A stretch of DNA of 64,000 nt from an uncultured Selenomonadales bacterium (lineage in GTDB: Bacteria > Bacillota > Negativicutes > Selenomonadales > Selenomonadaceae): positions 1 to 64,000 of the forward strand of contig CAMZAX010000008.1 of the NCBI GenBank assembly GCA_947304355.1, written 5' to 3'. Position 1 is the first letter of the stretch. The number at the start of each line of letters is the position of its first letter. Below the pieces are notes generated by a model that had not been told where the DNA came from, ran no database searches, and was given only the letters and a program-made list of their open reading frames with translations. The translations under genes and the position numbers were made by a program. This document shows, piece after piece, positions 33,194 to 43,033 of this stretch.

Positions 33194-34642
33194 TTACTTG
33201 TTTATGAGTTTCTTGTAGAGTTCAATGTACTCGTGCGCGGAATTCTTCCAGCTGTAGTCGCTGTTCATGGCGTTGGAAGAAATCTGGAGCCAAACTTCAA
33301 ACTGCGCGTAAGTCGACAGGGCGCGCTTGAGAGCGTACATCATTTCGTGCGCGTTGTAGTTCGAGAAGACGAAGCCGTTGCCTTGCTTGGTGTACTTGTC
33401 GTATTGCTGAACAGTGTCTTTCAAGCCGCCCGTTTCGCGAACGACGGGAGCTGCGCCGTAACGCATGGCGATAAGCTGACCGATGCCGCACGGTTCGTAA
33501 TTCGACGGCATAAGGAAGATATCGGACGACGCGTAAATTCTCTGCGCCAGTTCGTTCGAGAAATAAATGTTCGACGAAACTTTTTGCGGATAACGCCACG
33601 CCAAACCTTTGAACCAGTCTTCGTAAACTTTGTCGCCGGTGCCGAGCAGGACGAATTGGAAATCTTCGTGCTGAAGGAGTTCGTCCATCATGCGGACGAC
33701 GAGGTCGAGACCCTTCGCCGCGACGAGACGCGTGACCATTGAGACAATCGGAATCTTTCTGCCCTGCGGCAAGCCGAGCAACTCTTGGAGCTTGATTTTG
33801 TTTTCGCACTTCTTGTCGAAGGCAGAATAGGCGTCGGAGTTGTCGTAGTTGACGAACAGATTTTTATCGGTCGCGGGGTTGAAGACGGTGTAGTCAATGC
33901 CGTTGACAATGCCGTAGAGGTCGTCTTTGCGGCTGCGAAGGAGCCCGTCGAGGTGTTCGCCGAAGTATTCGTATTGAATTTCCTGCGCGTAAGTTTTGCT
34001 GACGGTCGAGACGTAATCGGCGTAGATAATGCCGCCCTTCATGAAGTTGACCGCGTCGTAGAATTCCAGGTCGCCGTTGTTGAAGTATTTCCAGTCGAGA
34101 CCGAGGACGTCGCCCATGATGTCTTTGGTGAAGACGCCCTGATATTTGAGGTTGTGAATCGTGTACAAGGTTTTGATGTTTTCGTAACGCTCGTCGCCCT
34201 GGTGTTCGAGTTTCAACAGGACGGGAACCAGACCGGAATGCCAGTCGTTGGCGTTAATGACATCGGGGAAGAAGTCAAGTGCGGGCAGGCAGTTGAGGAT
34301 GGCGCGGCAGAAGAACGAATAACGTTCGGCGTCGTCGTCGTAGCCGTAAAGCCCTTCGCGAGCGAAATATTCTTCATTGTCGACGAAATAGTAGGTCACG
34401 CCGTCGAGGTCGTATTTGTCGATGCCGACGTATTTGGTGCGCCACGACACGGGGACTGTCCCGTCGTAAACGTGCTCCATGCCTTCGCGGTATTTCTCGC
34501 CAATTTTGCTGAACTTCGGGAGGATAACGCGCACGTCAACGCCCTGCTCCTTGAGAGCCTTCGGGAGCGAACCTGCCACATCTGCCAAGCCGCCGGTTTT
34601 CACGAACGGCACTGCTTCCGACGCTACATAAAGAACTTTCAT
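33194..34642 (-). CDS. glgA: Glycogen synthase (ADP-glucose type)
   Basis: 482 residues, ATG with CAGGAGGGA upstream. GlgA (GT5) elongates alpha-1,4-glucan from ADP-glucose. Signatures: the N-terminal KTGGLADVAGSLPKAL nucleotide-binding KxGGL motif, INANDWHSGLVP, TIHNLKYQG and the C-terminal MPSNYEPCGIGQLIAMRYG. It is the last gene of glgC-glgD-glgP-glgB-glgA and is followed by a terminator. Confidence 0.97.
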   Translation of the reverse strand: MKVLYVASEAVPFVKTGGLADVAGSLPKALKEQGVDVRVILPKFSKIGEKYREGMEHVYDGTVPVSWRTKYVGIDKYDLDGVTYYFVDNEEYFAREGLYGYDDDAERYSFFCRAILNCLPALDFFPDVINANDWHSGLVPVLLKLEHQGDERYENIKTLYTIHNLKYQGVFTKDIMGDVLGLDWKYFNNGDLEFYDAVNFMKGGIIYADYVSTVSKTYAQEIQYEYFGEHLDGLLRSRKDDLYGIVNGIDYTVFNPATDKNLFVNYDNSDAYSAFDKKCENKIKLQELLGLPQGRKIPIVSMVTRLVAAKGLDLVVRMMDELLQHEDFQFVLLGTGDKVYEDWFKGLAWRYPQKVSSNIYFSNELAQRIYASSDIFLMPSNYEPCGIGQLIAMRYGAAPVVRETGGLKDTVQQYDKYTKQGNGFVFSNYNAHEMMYALKRALSTYAQFEVWLQISSNAMNSDYSWKNSAHEYIELYKKLINK

Positions 34643-34693
34643 GTCAAAAAATCCCTCCTGTGTGATCTGTTATTGTTGGGGAAAAGTTTTTCG

Positions 34694-36607
34694 TTATAAG
34701 CTTTTGGCTATAATCACGTCGTGTTTAAGGAAAATCGTCGCCAGCGGCGGGACAGTCAACGTGATTGAGTGACTGCGGTTGTGCCAAGGAAATTCTTCAG
34801 TAATCAAGCTGCCCGCGTTCGTGACGCCGTTGCCGCCGAATTCCGCCGCGTCCGAGTTGAAAACTTCGACATAGGCACCGGGGTCGGGCACGCCGATTCG
34901 GTAGCCTTCGCGGACGTTCGGCGTGAAGTTGCAGACCGCTATCAAGTAGTCGCTGCTGTGTTCCGCCTTGCGTATGAACGAAATGACGCTGTTGTCGTTG
35001 TCGTTGCAGTCAATCCACTGGAAGCCGTTCCAATCGAAATCCACTTGCCAGAGCGATTTGTTTTCAAGATAGAATTTGTTTAACGCCCGCGAATAGGCTT
35101 GCATCTGTTGATGCTTTTCGTATTGCTCGACGAGGTGCCAATCAAGGCTGTCGTTCTCGTTCCACTCGACGAACTGCGCGAACTCGCCGCCCATGAACAA
35201 AAGTTTCTTGCCGGGGTGCGCCATCCAGTAGCCGAAGAAACAGCGCAAGCCCGCGAACTTTTGCCAATAATCGCCGGGCATTTTTTCAATCAAGGAGCGT
35301 TTGCCGTGAACAACTTCGTCGTGCGAAAGCGGCAAGATAAAATTCTCCGCGAAGGCGTACATGAACGAGAAGGTAACCTTGTCGTGATTCCACTTGCGAT
35401 AAATCGGGTCAAGGCTCACGTAGTCAAGCATGTCGTTCATCCAGCCCATATTCCACTTGTAGTTGAAACCCATGCCGCCCATGTAGACGGGCTTGGAGAT
35501 AAGTGGCCACGACGTGGATTCTTCAGCCATCATCAAGGCTTGCGGGTGGTACTTGAACACGGTTTCGTTGAGTTTTTTAAGGAAGTCAACCGCCTCAAGG
35601 TTGCCGGTGTCGCCGTAGCGATTTGGAGTCCACTCGCCCTCCTCGCGACCGAAATTAAGATACAACATATTTGCCACGCCGTCAATCCTTAAGCCGTCAA
35701 TGTGGAACTCCTCGAACCAGAACAGCGCGTTGGAGATAAGGAAGCTGTGAACCTCCGTGCGACCGTAGTCAAAATTAATCGTACCCCAGCCGCGATTTTC
35801 GGATCGTTGCGTGTTGTCGGACTCGTACAGGTTTACGCCGTCGAATTCGCGCAAGCCGTGCGTGTCTTTGCAGAAATGCCCCGGCACCCAATCCATTATG
35901 ACGCCGATACCGTTTTGGTGCGCGGTCTCGACGAAGTAACGGAAGTCGTTCGGCTCGCCGTAGCGGCTCGTGACGGCGTAGTAGCCCGTCGTCTGATAGC
36001 CCCACGAATTGTCAAGCGGGTGTTCGGTCAGCGGCATGAACTCGATATGCGTGTAGCCCATGTCCTTGACGTATTTAATCAGCTTGTCGGCAAGTTCGCG
36101 GTAGGTGAGATATTTTTTGCCGTTGCGCTGCCAAGAGCCCGCGTGCACTTCGTAAATCAACATCGGGCGCGTATAGGACGTTTGCCGCTTTTTGAGTTCA
36201 AGCCAGTCGCCGTCCTGCCAATCGTAGCCTTCAAGGTCGTAAAGCCGCGACGCCGTGTGCGGACGCCTCTCCGCGTAAAAGCCGTAAGGGTCGGCTTTCA
36301 TGATGTGCGCCTTGCCGTGTTGCGGCAGGATGGCGTATTTGTAATTGTCGCCCTGCTTGAGCCCGGTGATGAACGTTTCCCACGTCTCGCCGTCTTCCAA
36401 GCGAATCATGCGATTGACGCGGTTGTCCCAGTTGTTGAAGTCGCCGACGACGCTGACGGATTTGGCGTGCGGAGCCCACACCGCGAATCGGACGCCCTGT
36501 TTGCCGTCGCGTTCGGTGAAGTGCGCGCCGAGCATTTCGTAAGCACGACAGTTGGTGCCTTGGTGGAACAGGTACAGGTTGTAATCGTTGAGATTGGAAG
36601 TGTTCAC
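34694..36607 (-). CDS. glgB: 1,4-alpha-glucan branching enzyme
   Basis: 637 residues. GlgB (GH13) makes the alpha-1,6 branches of glycogen. An N-terminal CBM48 domain (VRFAVWAPHAKSVSVVGDFNNWD) precedes the TIM barrel. Catalytic motifs: DGLRIDGVANML (nucleophile Asp), MMAEESTSWP (acid Glu) and LSHDEVVHGK (third Asp). Length is typical. The start follows a curious tandem heptamer region with SD-like AGGGGGGA. Confidence 0.97.
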   Translation of the reverse strand: MNTSNLNDYNLYLFHQGTNCRAYEMLGAHFTERDGKQGVRFAVWAPHAKSVSVVGDFNNWDNRVNRMIRLEDGETWETFITGLKQGDNYKYAILPQHGKAHIMKADPYGFYAERRPHTASRLYDLEGYDWQDGDWLELKKRQTSYTRPMLIYEVHAGSWQRNGKKYLTYRELADKLIKYVKDMGYTHIEFMPLTEHPLDNSWGYQTTGYYAVTSRYGEPNDFRYFVETAHQNGIGVIMDWVPGHFCKDTHGLREFDGVNLYESDNTQRSENRGWGTINFDYGRTEVHSFLISNALFWFEEFHIDGLRIDGVANMLYLNFGREEGEWTPNRYGDTGNLEAVDFLKKLNETVFKYHPQALMMAEESTSWPLISKPVYMGGMGFNYKWNMGWMNDMLDYVSLDPIYRKWNHDKVTFSFMYAFAENFILPLSHDEVVHGKRSLIEKMPGDYWQKFAGLRCFFGYWMAHPGKKLLFMGGEFAQFVEWNENDSLDWHLVEQYEKHQQMQAYSRALNKFYLENKSLWQVDFDWNGFQWIDCNDNDNSVISFIRKAEHSSDYLIAVCNFTPNVREGYRIGVPDPGAYVEVFNSDAAEFGGNGVTNAGSLITEEFPWHNRSHSITLTVPPLATIFLKHDVIIAKSL

Positions 36608-36612
36608 AGCTT

Positions 36613-36642
36613 ATCCCCCCTAGTCCCTTGTCCCTTATCCCT
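36613..36642. repeat. Tandem TCCCTTG/TCCCTTA heptamers between glgP and glgB
   Basis: Two tandem copies of a 14-base unit, TCCCTTGTCCCTTA, occupy most of this 41-base gap. A short array of the same heptamer (reverse orientation) occurs at 44275-44295. On the minus strand the repeats are purine-rich and Shine-Dalgarno-like. Confidence 0.6.
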
Positions 36643-36648
36643 TGTCCC

Positions 36649-39117
36649 TTATTGAATCTTGCAGGGCTTGATGTTCCAGATTTCCGCCGCGTATTCGTCA
36701 ATCGTCCTGTCGGAAGAGAATCTGCCGGAGTTTGCGATATTCATTGCCGCCGAGCGGAGCCAACCCGGGCGGTCGGCGTAGCGCGCATAAATTTCGCTGT
36801 GCGCGTCGATATAGGCGTTGAAGTCCTTGAGGATAAAGAATTCGTCGTTGCCCTGAATCAGATAGTCGCGAATCGAATGGAAGTTGCCGAAAGTGCCGTC
36901 GGTGAGCTTGTCGACGACGAGCCGCGCGTTGGGGTTGCCGGTGTATTCATTCCACGCGGAGTAGGTGCCGTTTTCGTAATAAGCCAAAACTTCGCCCGCC
37001 TTGAGCCCGAAGATAACGATATTGTCGTCGCCGACGGCCTCGCGGATTTCGACGTTCGCGCCGTCGAGCGTGCCGAGCGTTATCGCGCCGTTCATCATGA
37101 ATTTCATATTGCCCGTGCCCGACGCTTCCTTCGACGCCGTGGAAATTTGTTCGCTGACGTCCGCCGCAGGATAGACGATTTCGCCGATTGACACGCCAAA
37201 GTTTTCGATGAAGACGACTTTCAAGCGGTTGTCGATTGACTTGTCGTTATTAACCTTGTCGGCGATTGCGTTTATCAGGCGAATCGTTTCCTTGGCAATG
37301 TAGTAGCCCGCCGCCGCTTTGCCGCCGAAAAGATACGTCGTGGGGAGCGGCTTGTAACTTGGGTCGGTCTTGAGCTTTTCGTATTGCCAAATGATGTGGA
37401 GCGCGTTCATGAGCTGACGCTTATAGGAGTGAATGCGCTTGACTTGAATGTCGAAAATCGTGTTCGGGTCGAGTTCGATGCCTTGATGTTTCTTGATGAA
37501 GTCGGCGAGGTCGGTCTTGCGAATCAGCTTGATTTCGTCGAGTTCCTTCAAGACTTTGCGGTCGTCGACGGATTCGTTGAACAAGTCGAGCTGTTCGGGG
37601 TGACGGTGCCAGACGCGGCTGCGAATCGTCCTGTCGATTAGGTCGGCGAGTTCGGGGTTGTTGCCCATGAGCCAGCGGCGGTGCGTTATGCCGTTGGTCT
37701 TGTTGTTGAACATGCGCGGCCAGTATTCGTAAAAGTCGTGGAGCGTCGTCGATTTGAGTATGTCGCTGTGAATGCGTGCGACGCCGTTGACCGAGTGCGA
37801 GCCGACGACTGCCAAGCGAGCCATATGGACTTCGCCGCTTTCGATAATCGACATTGCGCGGAGCTTGTCGACGTTGTTCGGGTAGCGCGCCCGGACGTAT
37901 TCGAGGTGACGGCGATTAACTTCGTCGATGACCATGTAAATGCGCGGCAGGAGCGTCTTGAACATATCGACAGGCCACTTTTCCAACGCTTCGGGCATAA
38001 TCGTATGGTTGGTATAAGCGACGACGCCGCGAGTAATCGTCCAGGCTTCGTTCCACTCAAGTTCGTAATCGTCAATCAAAATGCGCATGAGTTCGGCGAC
38101 GCAAAGCGCGGGGTGCGTGTCGTTAATGTGGATGGCGATTTTCTTGTCGAGTTCGCGAATGTTGCCGCCGGAGCGCACGAAGTGACGGATAATGCTTTGC
38201 GTGCCTGCCGAGACCAAAAAGTACTCTTGAATCAGACGCATTCGCTTGCCTTCGTTGGAGCTGTCGTCGGGGTAAAGGTATTCGGTGATGCTTTCGACGA
38301 ATTGACGGTACTCGTTCTTTGCGCGCATTTGTTCATGCGTCAACATGCCGTAATCGGAAAAGTCGCGATTAACTTCGGCGTTCCACAGGCGCAGCGTGTT
38401 GACGGTCTTGTTGTGGTAACCGACAATCGGCACGTCGTAGGGGACAGCCATAACCGTCATTGCGTTTTCGTGCACGAGTTTGAGTGAGCCGTCGGGCTGT
38501 TCCTTCATGTAGGCGTTGCCGTTGAATTTGACGTTGATTGACTTGTCGGGCTTGCGATATTCCCAAGCAAAGCCGTCGCGGAGCCAGTTGTCGGGGATTT
38601 CGACTTGCTGCCCCTGAATGATTTTCTGTTCGAAGAGCCCGTATTGATAGCGGATACTGCAGCCGTGACCGGGCAGGCGGTGCGCGGCGAGCGAATCGAT
38701 AAAGCACGCAGCCAAGCGACCCAAGCCGCCGTTGCCGAGCCCCGCGTCGGGTTCTTCTTCATAGATGTCGTCGAGGTTAAGGTCGAGGTCTTCGAGCACT
38801 TCACGGAAGGCCTCGTCGATACCGAGGTTGATGAGGTTCGCTTTGAGCAAACGACCCATCAAGAATTCGATCGAGAAGTAGTAAACCTGCTTTTCCTGCC
38901 TGTCCATGTAGGCGCGGTTGGTCTTAATCCAGTTTTCGGAGATGACCTGTTTGGCGACTGCCGCGACCGTCTTGTAGATTTCGTTCATTGGCAGTTCGTG
39001 AACGTCGCGCCCGAACATGATGTGCGCCGAGCTGATAAAGCGGTTCTTGAGCGACTCTTTGAGCTTCTCGTACTCCTTGCTGTGAGCAGTTTTTCTGTCG
39101 TTCGTATCTTTTGCCAA
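36649..39117 (-). CDS. glgP: Glycogen/starch phosphorylase
   Basis: 822 residues. GlgP releases glucose 1-phosphate from glycogen with PLP. The full family pattern is present: GLGNGGLGRLAACFIDSLA, LHINDTHPALCVAELMRIL, VKRIHSYKRQLMN and EASGTGNMKFMMNGAITLGTLDGAN, in which the Lys of the GTGNMK motif anchors PLP. It has its own promoter at 39178-39206 in addition to any readthrough from glgCD, so breakdown and synthesis may be separately tuned. Confidence 0.97.
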   Translation of the reverse strand: MAKDTNDRKTAHSKEYEKLKESLKNRFISSAHIMFGRDVHELPMNEIYKTVAAVAKQVISENWIKTNRAYMDRQEKQVYYFSIEFLMGRLLKANLINLGIDEAFREVLEDLDLNLDDIYEEEPDAGLGNGGLGRLAACFIDSLAAHRLPGHGCSIRYQYGLFEQKIIQGQQVEIPDNWLRDGFAWEYRKPDKSINVKFNGNAYMKEQPDGSLKLVHENAMTVMAVPYDVPIVGYHNKTVNTLRLWNAEVNRDFSDYGMLTHEQMRAKNEYRQFVESITEYLYPDDSSNEGKRMRLIQEYFLVSAGTQSIIRHFVRSGGNIRELDKKIAIHINDTHPALCVAELMRILIDDYELEWNEAWTITRGVVAYTNHTIMPEALEKWPVDMFKTLLPRIYMVIDEVNRRHLEYVRARYPNNVDKLRAMSIIESGEVHMARLAVVGSHSVNGVARIHSDILKSTTLHDFYEYWPRMFNNKTNGITHRRWLMGNNPELADLIDRTIRSRVWHRHPEQLDLFNESVDDRKVLKELDEIKLIRKTDLADFIKKHQGIELDPNTIFDIQVKRIHSYKRQLMNALHIIWQYEKLKTDPSYKPLPTTYLFGGKAAAGYYIAKETIRLINAIADKVNNDKSIDNRLKVVFIENFGVSIGEIVYPAADVSEQISTASKEASGTGNMKFMMNGAITLGTLDGANVEIREAVGDDNIVIFGLKAGEVLAYYENGTYSAWNEYTGNPNARLVVDKLTDGTFGNFHSIRDYLIQGNDEFFILKDFNAYIDAHSEIYARYADRPGWLRSAAMNIANSGRFSSDRTIDEYAAEIWNIKPCKIQ

Positions 39118-39177
39118 GCGAATTCCTCCTTTGAAAGCGTTATTTTTGATGGTTAAGAGTTTCGTTTTGCGAATGTA

Positions 39178-39206
39178 ATTTTATCAAACGGGAAAATAGT
39201 TGGCAA
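39178..39206 (-). promoter_or_regulatory. Internal promoter for glgPBA
   Basis: TTGCCA and TAAAAT on the minus strand with exactly 17 bases between, 61 bases upstream of the glgP start and just after a long hairpin. Confidence 0.65.
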
Positions 39207-39233
39207 CATTGCTTGACCAAGCACAATCGCAGA

Positions 39234-39285
39234 AACGGCGAATCTTTACGCAGGGGCGAGTTCCCGCAGGTAAAAATCCGCCGTT
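39234..39285 (-). promoter_or_regulatory. Long hairpin between glgD and glgP
   Basis: AACGGCGAATCTTTAC at 39234 pairs over 16 positions (two G-U) with GTAAAAATCCGCCGTT at 39270, with a GC-rich inner loop. There is no U-run after it, so it is not a standard terminator. Attenuation, RNA processing or transcript stability are possible roles. Confidence 0.6.
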
Positions 39286-39312
39286 GTCTGTCAATATGTT
39301 AATGTTCGACGA

Positions 39313-40422
39313 TTAGATGCGTGCTTTCTTTTTAACTATATAAGGATAGTTCTCCGCGCCTTTGAGCCAGCGATTCTTGGTGATGATGACTTCTTTGTCA
39401 CAGATGACGTTTTCGACGCGCGCGCCCTCTTGCACGTCGCAACGTTGCATGAGGATGGAGTCTTTAACGACCGCGCCCTTGCCGATTTTGACGCCGCGGA
39501 AGATGACGCTGTTTTCAACCGTGCCGCGAATTTCGCAACCGTTGGCGATAAGCGAATTCTTGACGTCGGCGGTCTCTTTGTACTGAACGGGAACTTCGTC
39601 CTTGACCTTCGTGAAGATCGGGCGTTCGTTGTTCATGAAGAGTTCTTCCCAAATTTCGGGCTTGAGGCAGTCGCGGTTCGCTGCGTAGTATTCCATTGTG
39701 GAATTGATGTGCGCGACGTAGCCTTCGTGTTTGTACGCGCTGATTTTGAATTCTTCGGCGTGACGAATCAAAGCGTCGAGCAGGAAGTCTTGACCGCCGC
39801 GTTCGTAAGACGATTTGACGATGTAAGCGAAGGTCGGGACGGGCATGAGGTACGCGCCCATGACGTCTTTTTGACCGGCTTTAATCGCGGGCACTTCGGC
39901 GAGGTCGGTGACGATGCCGTTGGTGCTGGTTTGAATGACGACGCTTTTGCCTTCGCGGTCGATTTGCGCCTTCGTGTAAACCATGGTGATGTCCGCCGCG
40001 CTCTTCTTGTGGAATTCAACGACTTCTTGGAAGTCGATGTTGTAAATGTAGCTTGCGTTCGTCAACAGGACGTATTGTTTGCCGCTGAGTTCGGCGAAGT
40101 CGAGGTTTGCGTAAATGTCTTTGAGGTCGCCTTTGCGCGAATCGTTATCGGGCAGAGCTGCGGGCAGGTAAGTCAAGCCGTCGCGGCGGCGAGCCAAATC
40201 CCAATCTTTACCGGAGCGGATGTGGTCGAGCACTGCGCGCGAGAAATCGGGGAGCAAAAGCCCGACCGTGCTGATGCCGGAGTTGACCATGTTGGAAATC
40301 GCGAAGTCGACGAGGCGATAACGTCCCGCGAACGGCAGAGCTTCAACCGCACGCGTCGCCGCCAATTCTCTAATCAGGCTGTTGCCTTCCTGAAGATTTA
40401 TTATCCCCACTACTTGTTTCAA
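39313..40422 (-). CDS. glgD: Glucose-1-phosphate adenylyltransferase subunit GlgD
   Basis: 369 residues. GlgD resembles GlgC but is the regulatory-type subunit found in Firmicutes. The N-terminus lacks the GGQGSRL nucleotide loop (here VGIINLQEGNSLIREL), in keeping with a non-catalytic or weakly active partner. The C-terminal left-handed beta-helix repeats (NSLIANGCEIRGTVENSVIFRGVKIGKGAVVKDSI) are intact. It follows glgC by 36 bases. Confidence 0.93.
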   Translation of the reverse strand: MKQVVGIINLQEGNSLIRELAATRAVEALPFAGRYRLVDFAISNMVNSGISTVGLLLPDFSRAVLDHIRSGKDWDLARRRDGLTYLPAALPDNDSRKGDLKDIYANLDFAELSGKQYVLLTNASYIYNIDFQEVVEFHKKSAADITMVYTKAQIDREGKSVVIQTSTNGIVTDLAEVPAIKAGQKDVMGAYLMPVPTFAYIVKSSYERGGQDFLLDALIRHAEEFKISAYKHEGYVAHINSTMEYYAANRDCLKPEIWEELFMNNERPIFTKVKDEVPVQYKETADVKNSLIANGCEIRGTVENSVIFRGVKIGKGAVVKDSILMQRCDVQEGARVENVICDKEVIITKNRWLKGAENYPYIVKKKARI

Positions 40423-40458
40423 TTCAAAGCACCTCCTGAAGTGCAGACGAATTCAAAA

Positions 40459-41592
40459 TCACGCTTCGACGACGGAGCCTTCGGGAACGACGAAAATTTC
40501 GCCCTCTTTGCCTTCGACTCGTGCGCCCGATTTAATGACGGCGTCCTGAGCGATAATCGCGTAATTGACGACTGCACCGTCTTCGATAACCGCCGACGGC
40601 AGGATAACCGAATTGGTGACCTTCGCGCCTTTGCCGACACGCACGCCCTGGAAGATAACGGACTTGTCGACGTCGCCTTCGATTTTTGCGCCTTCGTTAA
40701 TCATGGACTGCTTGACGGAAGCATAGGGGCCGACGAATTGCGGCGGGAGCGACGGGTTGGACGAATAGACTTTCTGGTCGCCTTTGAGGTCGAAGGGCGG
40801 CTGGTCTTGGAGCAAATCCATATTCGCCTGCCAGAGACTTTCAATCGTGCCGACATCTTTCCAGTAGCCGTCGAACGCGTAGGAGAACATGCGCGCGCCG
40901 TCCGCCAACATTTTCGGAATCAAGTCGTTGCCGAAGTCATGCGTCGAATCTTCTTTCACGCCGTCTTCTTCGAGATACTTTTTAAGGAAGGGCTTCGAGA
41001 AAATGTAAATGCCCATGGACGCGAGGTTGGATTTAGGTTCTTTCGGTTTTTCCTGGAACTCGGTAATGCGGCCGGTTTCTTTGTCGGTGACCATGATGCC
41101 GAAGCGCGGAGCCTCTTCCCACGGCACTTCAAAGACGCCGATAGTGATGTCCGCGTTGTTGTCCTTGTGAGCCTTGAGCATCCACGAATAATCCATGGTG
41201 TAGATATGGTCGCCGGAGAGAATCAGCACGTAGTCGGGGTCTGCCAAGTCGATGAAGTTCAAGTTCTGGTAAATGGCGTCCGCCGTGCCGCGATACCAAT
41301 CCGCGCCCTTTTCGCGAGCGTAAGGAGGAAGAATGAAAACACCGCCGCCCGTGCGGTCGAGATCCCACGAGCTGCCGCTGCCCAAATAGTTGTGGAGTTC
41401 GAGCGGCTTATACTGAGTGAGCACGCCAACTTTCTCTATGCCCGAATTTGCGCAATTGGAGAGCGGGAAGTCGATGATGCGATACTTTCCGCCGAACGGT
41501 ACTGCCGGCTTCGCAACGGTCTTCGTCAAGGCCTTGAGGCGGCTGCCCTGCCCGCCGGCCAATATCATTGCCAAGCACTCTGTCTTTCTCAT
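40459..41592 (-). CDS. glgC: Glucose-1-phosphate adenylyltransferase (GlgC)
   Basis: 377 residues from ATG 41592 ([19 protein letters not shown]), preceded by AGGGGGGA; the track's longer form is not supported. GlgC makes ADP-glucose, the committed step of glycogen synthesis. [30 protein letters not shown] is the catalytic and activator region; [20 protein letters not shown] and the C-terminal beta-helix follow. First gene of the glg operon. Confidence 0.96.
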   Translation of the reverse strand: MRKTECLAMILAGGQGSRLKALTKTVAKPAVPFGGKYRIIDFPLSNCANSGIEKVGVLTQYKPLELHNYLGSGSSWDLDRTGGGVFILPPYAREKGADWYRGTADAIYQNLNFIDLADPDYVLILSGDHIYTMDYSWMLKAHKDNNADITIGVFEVPWEEAPRFGIMVTDKETGRITEFQEKPKEPKSNLASMGIYIFSKPFLKKYLEEDGVKEDSTHDFGNDLIPKMLADGARMFSYAFDGYWKDVGTIESLWQANMDLLQDQPPFDLKGDQKVYSSNPSLPPQFVGPYASVKQSMINEGAKIEGDVDKSVIFQGVRVGKGAKVTNSVILPSAVIEDGAVVNYAIIAQDAVIKSGARVEGKEGEIFVVPEGSVVEA

Positions 41593-41623
41593 AGAATAAT
41601 CCCCCCTGAACGAAATACAAGCT

Positions 41624-41735
41624 CCTAATGCCTCAAACTTCCGAAGCAACGTCGGAGTCACTTCATTAGGTTGGCATTTCTACGCGCCGCGCCTTTTTCC
41701 TGCCGAAAATTTCAGAAAAAAATTTACTTTCGGCA
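41624..41735 (-). promoter_or_regulatory. Structured leader region upstream of glgC
   Basis: Two hairpins: CCTAATG/CATTAGG (41624-41670) enclosing CTTCCGA/TCGGAG, and TGCCGAAA/TTTCGGCA (41701-41735), an 8-bp perfect stem with a 19-base loop. They lie in the 192-base gap before glgC. No gene is seen. They could be leader RNA structure or operators. Confidence 0.45.
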
Positions 41736-41749
41736 TGAAGTTTGACTGA

Positions 41750-41782
41750 AAAAAATCCCCGTCGATTGGCGGGGAAAAATTT
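41750..41782 (-). terminator. Terminator after the first GT8 gene
   Basis: CCCCG and CGGGG (part of CCCCGCC/GACGGGG) with flanking T7 on the minus strand. Classic rho-independent form, 11 bases after the stop. Confidence 0.9.
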
Positions 41783-41784
41783 TT

Positions 41785-43022
41785 TTACATTGCCTGAATC
41801 AGCGGGTAGGAGTTGAGCGGGACGCCCTGCGCCTCCGACAAGAACTCCAGCCCGTTGACGAAATCTTTGCCCGGCGTGAAACCCGCTTGCGTCAAAATTT
41901 GGAACGGGAAGTTCGGCAACATGATGAAGAAAACTTTCTTGCCGCGCGCGCGTTTCATGGCGTCAAGCAATTTGTTCAGCGATTCTTGACTGTCCACCGT
42001 GATTATTTCTTCGTCGGCGCGTACCGCGAAAAAATTTTTGAACCCGTCGATGTTATCGGGCGCAACGAAGAAAGCGCGCGTCTTGCCGCTCATAAGAGCC
42101 GTGAGATTTACCATTGACTGCTTAAAGCCGACGTGAAGCTGTTGCACGCTCGCGTAGAGCCGTCCGATTGTCTCCTCGTCGAACCACGGCGTTTGAGCAA
42201 AATATTTCATCCACAGGCGGTTGAACAGGTCGCGCATGTCCATTCCGAAGCCTGCACCCGTAAAATGATAAATTCGTCGATAACAGAGATTTTCATTGAG
42301 GCGGCGAGCTTTGCGAACAAAAGCATTAAATTTCTCGTCCAGTTTAAGATAATTTTTCGAGAAAAGGTAATTGAGGACTTCTTGGTCAAGATATATAAGT
42401 TGCGGATGCTCACCGACAAATTTCACGCCGTCCATCAGGTGTTCATTTTCTTTACGCAAAATTTTTATATTTATCAACAACACGCCGGAATTGAAATAAT
42501 CGTTATAATCGACGAATCCATTGGTTACCAAGTAATTTGATGCGGCGTTACTCGGATGATCGAAGGGATCTGCTCTAACTTCGTCAGCCGCAGCAAGCGG
42601 TTTGTCGCCGAGTTCAACCTGCCAGAGCTCTTTTATGTCAAGATTGACGATTGTATCAGAGTCGAGATAAATGGCTTTGTCGATGTCAGCCGCAAGGAGG
42701 TACGGAATAAAAAAACGATAAAACATTCCGATAGAGAAGCGCGTTTCGGACGCCTGCGGGAACATTTTTTTTATGTATTCGATTTTGTCCGCAAAGAGTT
42801 GTTCGACATTGTAGAACTTGACGAGCTGACCGTAACGCCCCGCCACGTAGGAAAACTTATCGCAGTTTTCGGTCGTCAACGTGTTGTCGTGAAGGATGTG
42901 CACCGTGATTGATGGCGTGGGGGGGGGGGGTTATGGTTTTCAAACATTGACAACATTGCCGTGCCCGTGAATTTGGAGTAACGCCCCGTCTTGTCGTAGA
43001 GACAATAGCAAACGTGAATCAT
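41785..43022 (-). pseudogene. GT8 glycosyltransferase A, out of frame at a 12-base poly-C tract (phase-OFF form)
   Basis: Starts ATG 43022 after AAGGAGTG with MIHVCYCLYDKTGRYSKFTG, then C12 on the coding strand (42919-42930) shifts the frame; ORF 41785-42903 carries the remainder. Ten or 13 Cs restore a 411-residue protein reading NPPPTPSITVHILHDN, which aligns with NSEVTVHILHDN of its neighbour, so the tract sits in a variable loop. GT8 features: the DxD metal site IYLDSDTIVN, NDYFNSGVLL, the EVLNYLF segment and a C-terminal domain ending LNSYPLIQAM. No other defect is seen. Upstream GT8 B ends 11 bases before its start. Confidence 0.88.
42919..42930 (-). repeat. Poly-C tract (C12 on coding strand) in GT8 A
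   Basis: Twelve consecutive G on the plus strand; in frame at 10 or 13. Confidence 0.9.
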
Positions 43023-43033
43023 TAAATCACTCC

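Noticed and set aside
39430-41628. 732-aa plus-strand ORF
   Set aside because: Shadow of glgD and glgC on the opposite strand; it spans two real genes.
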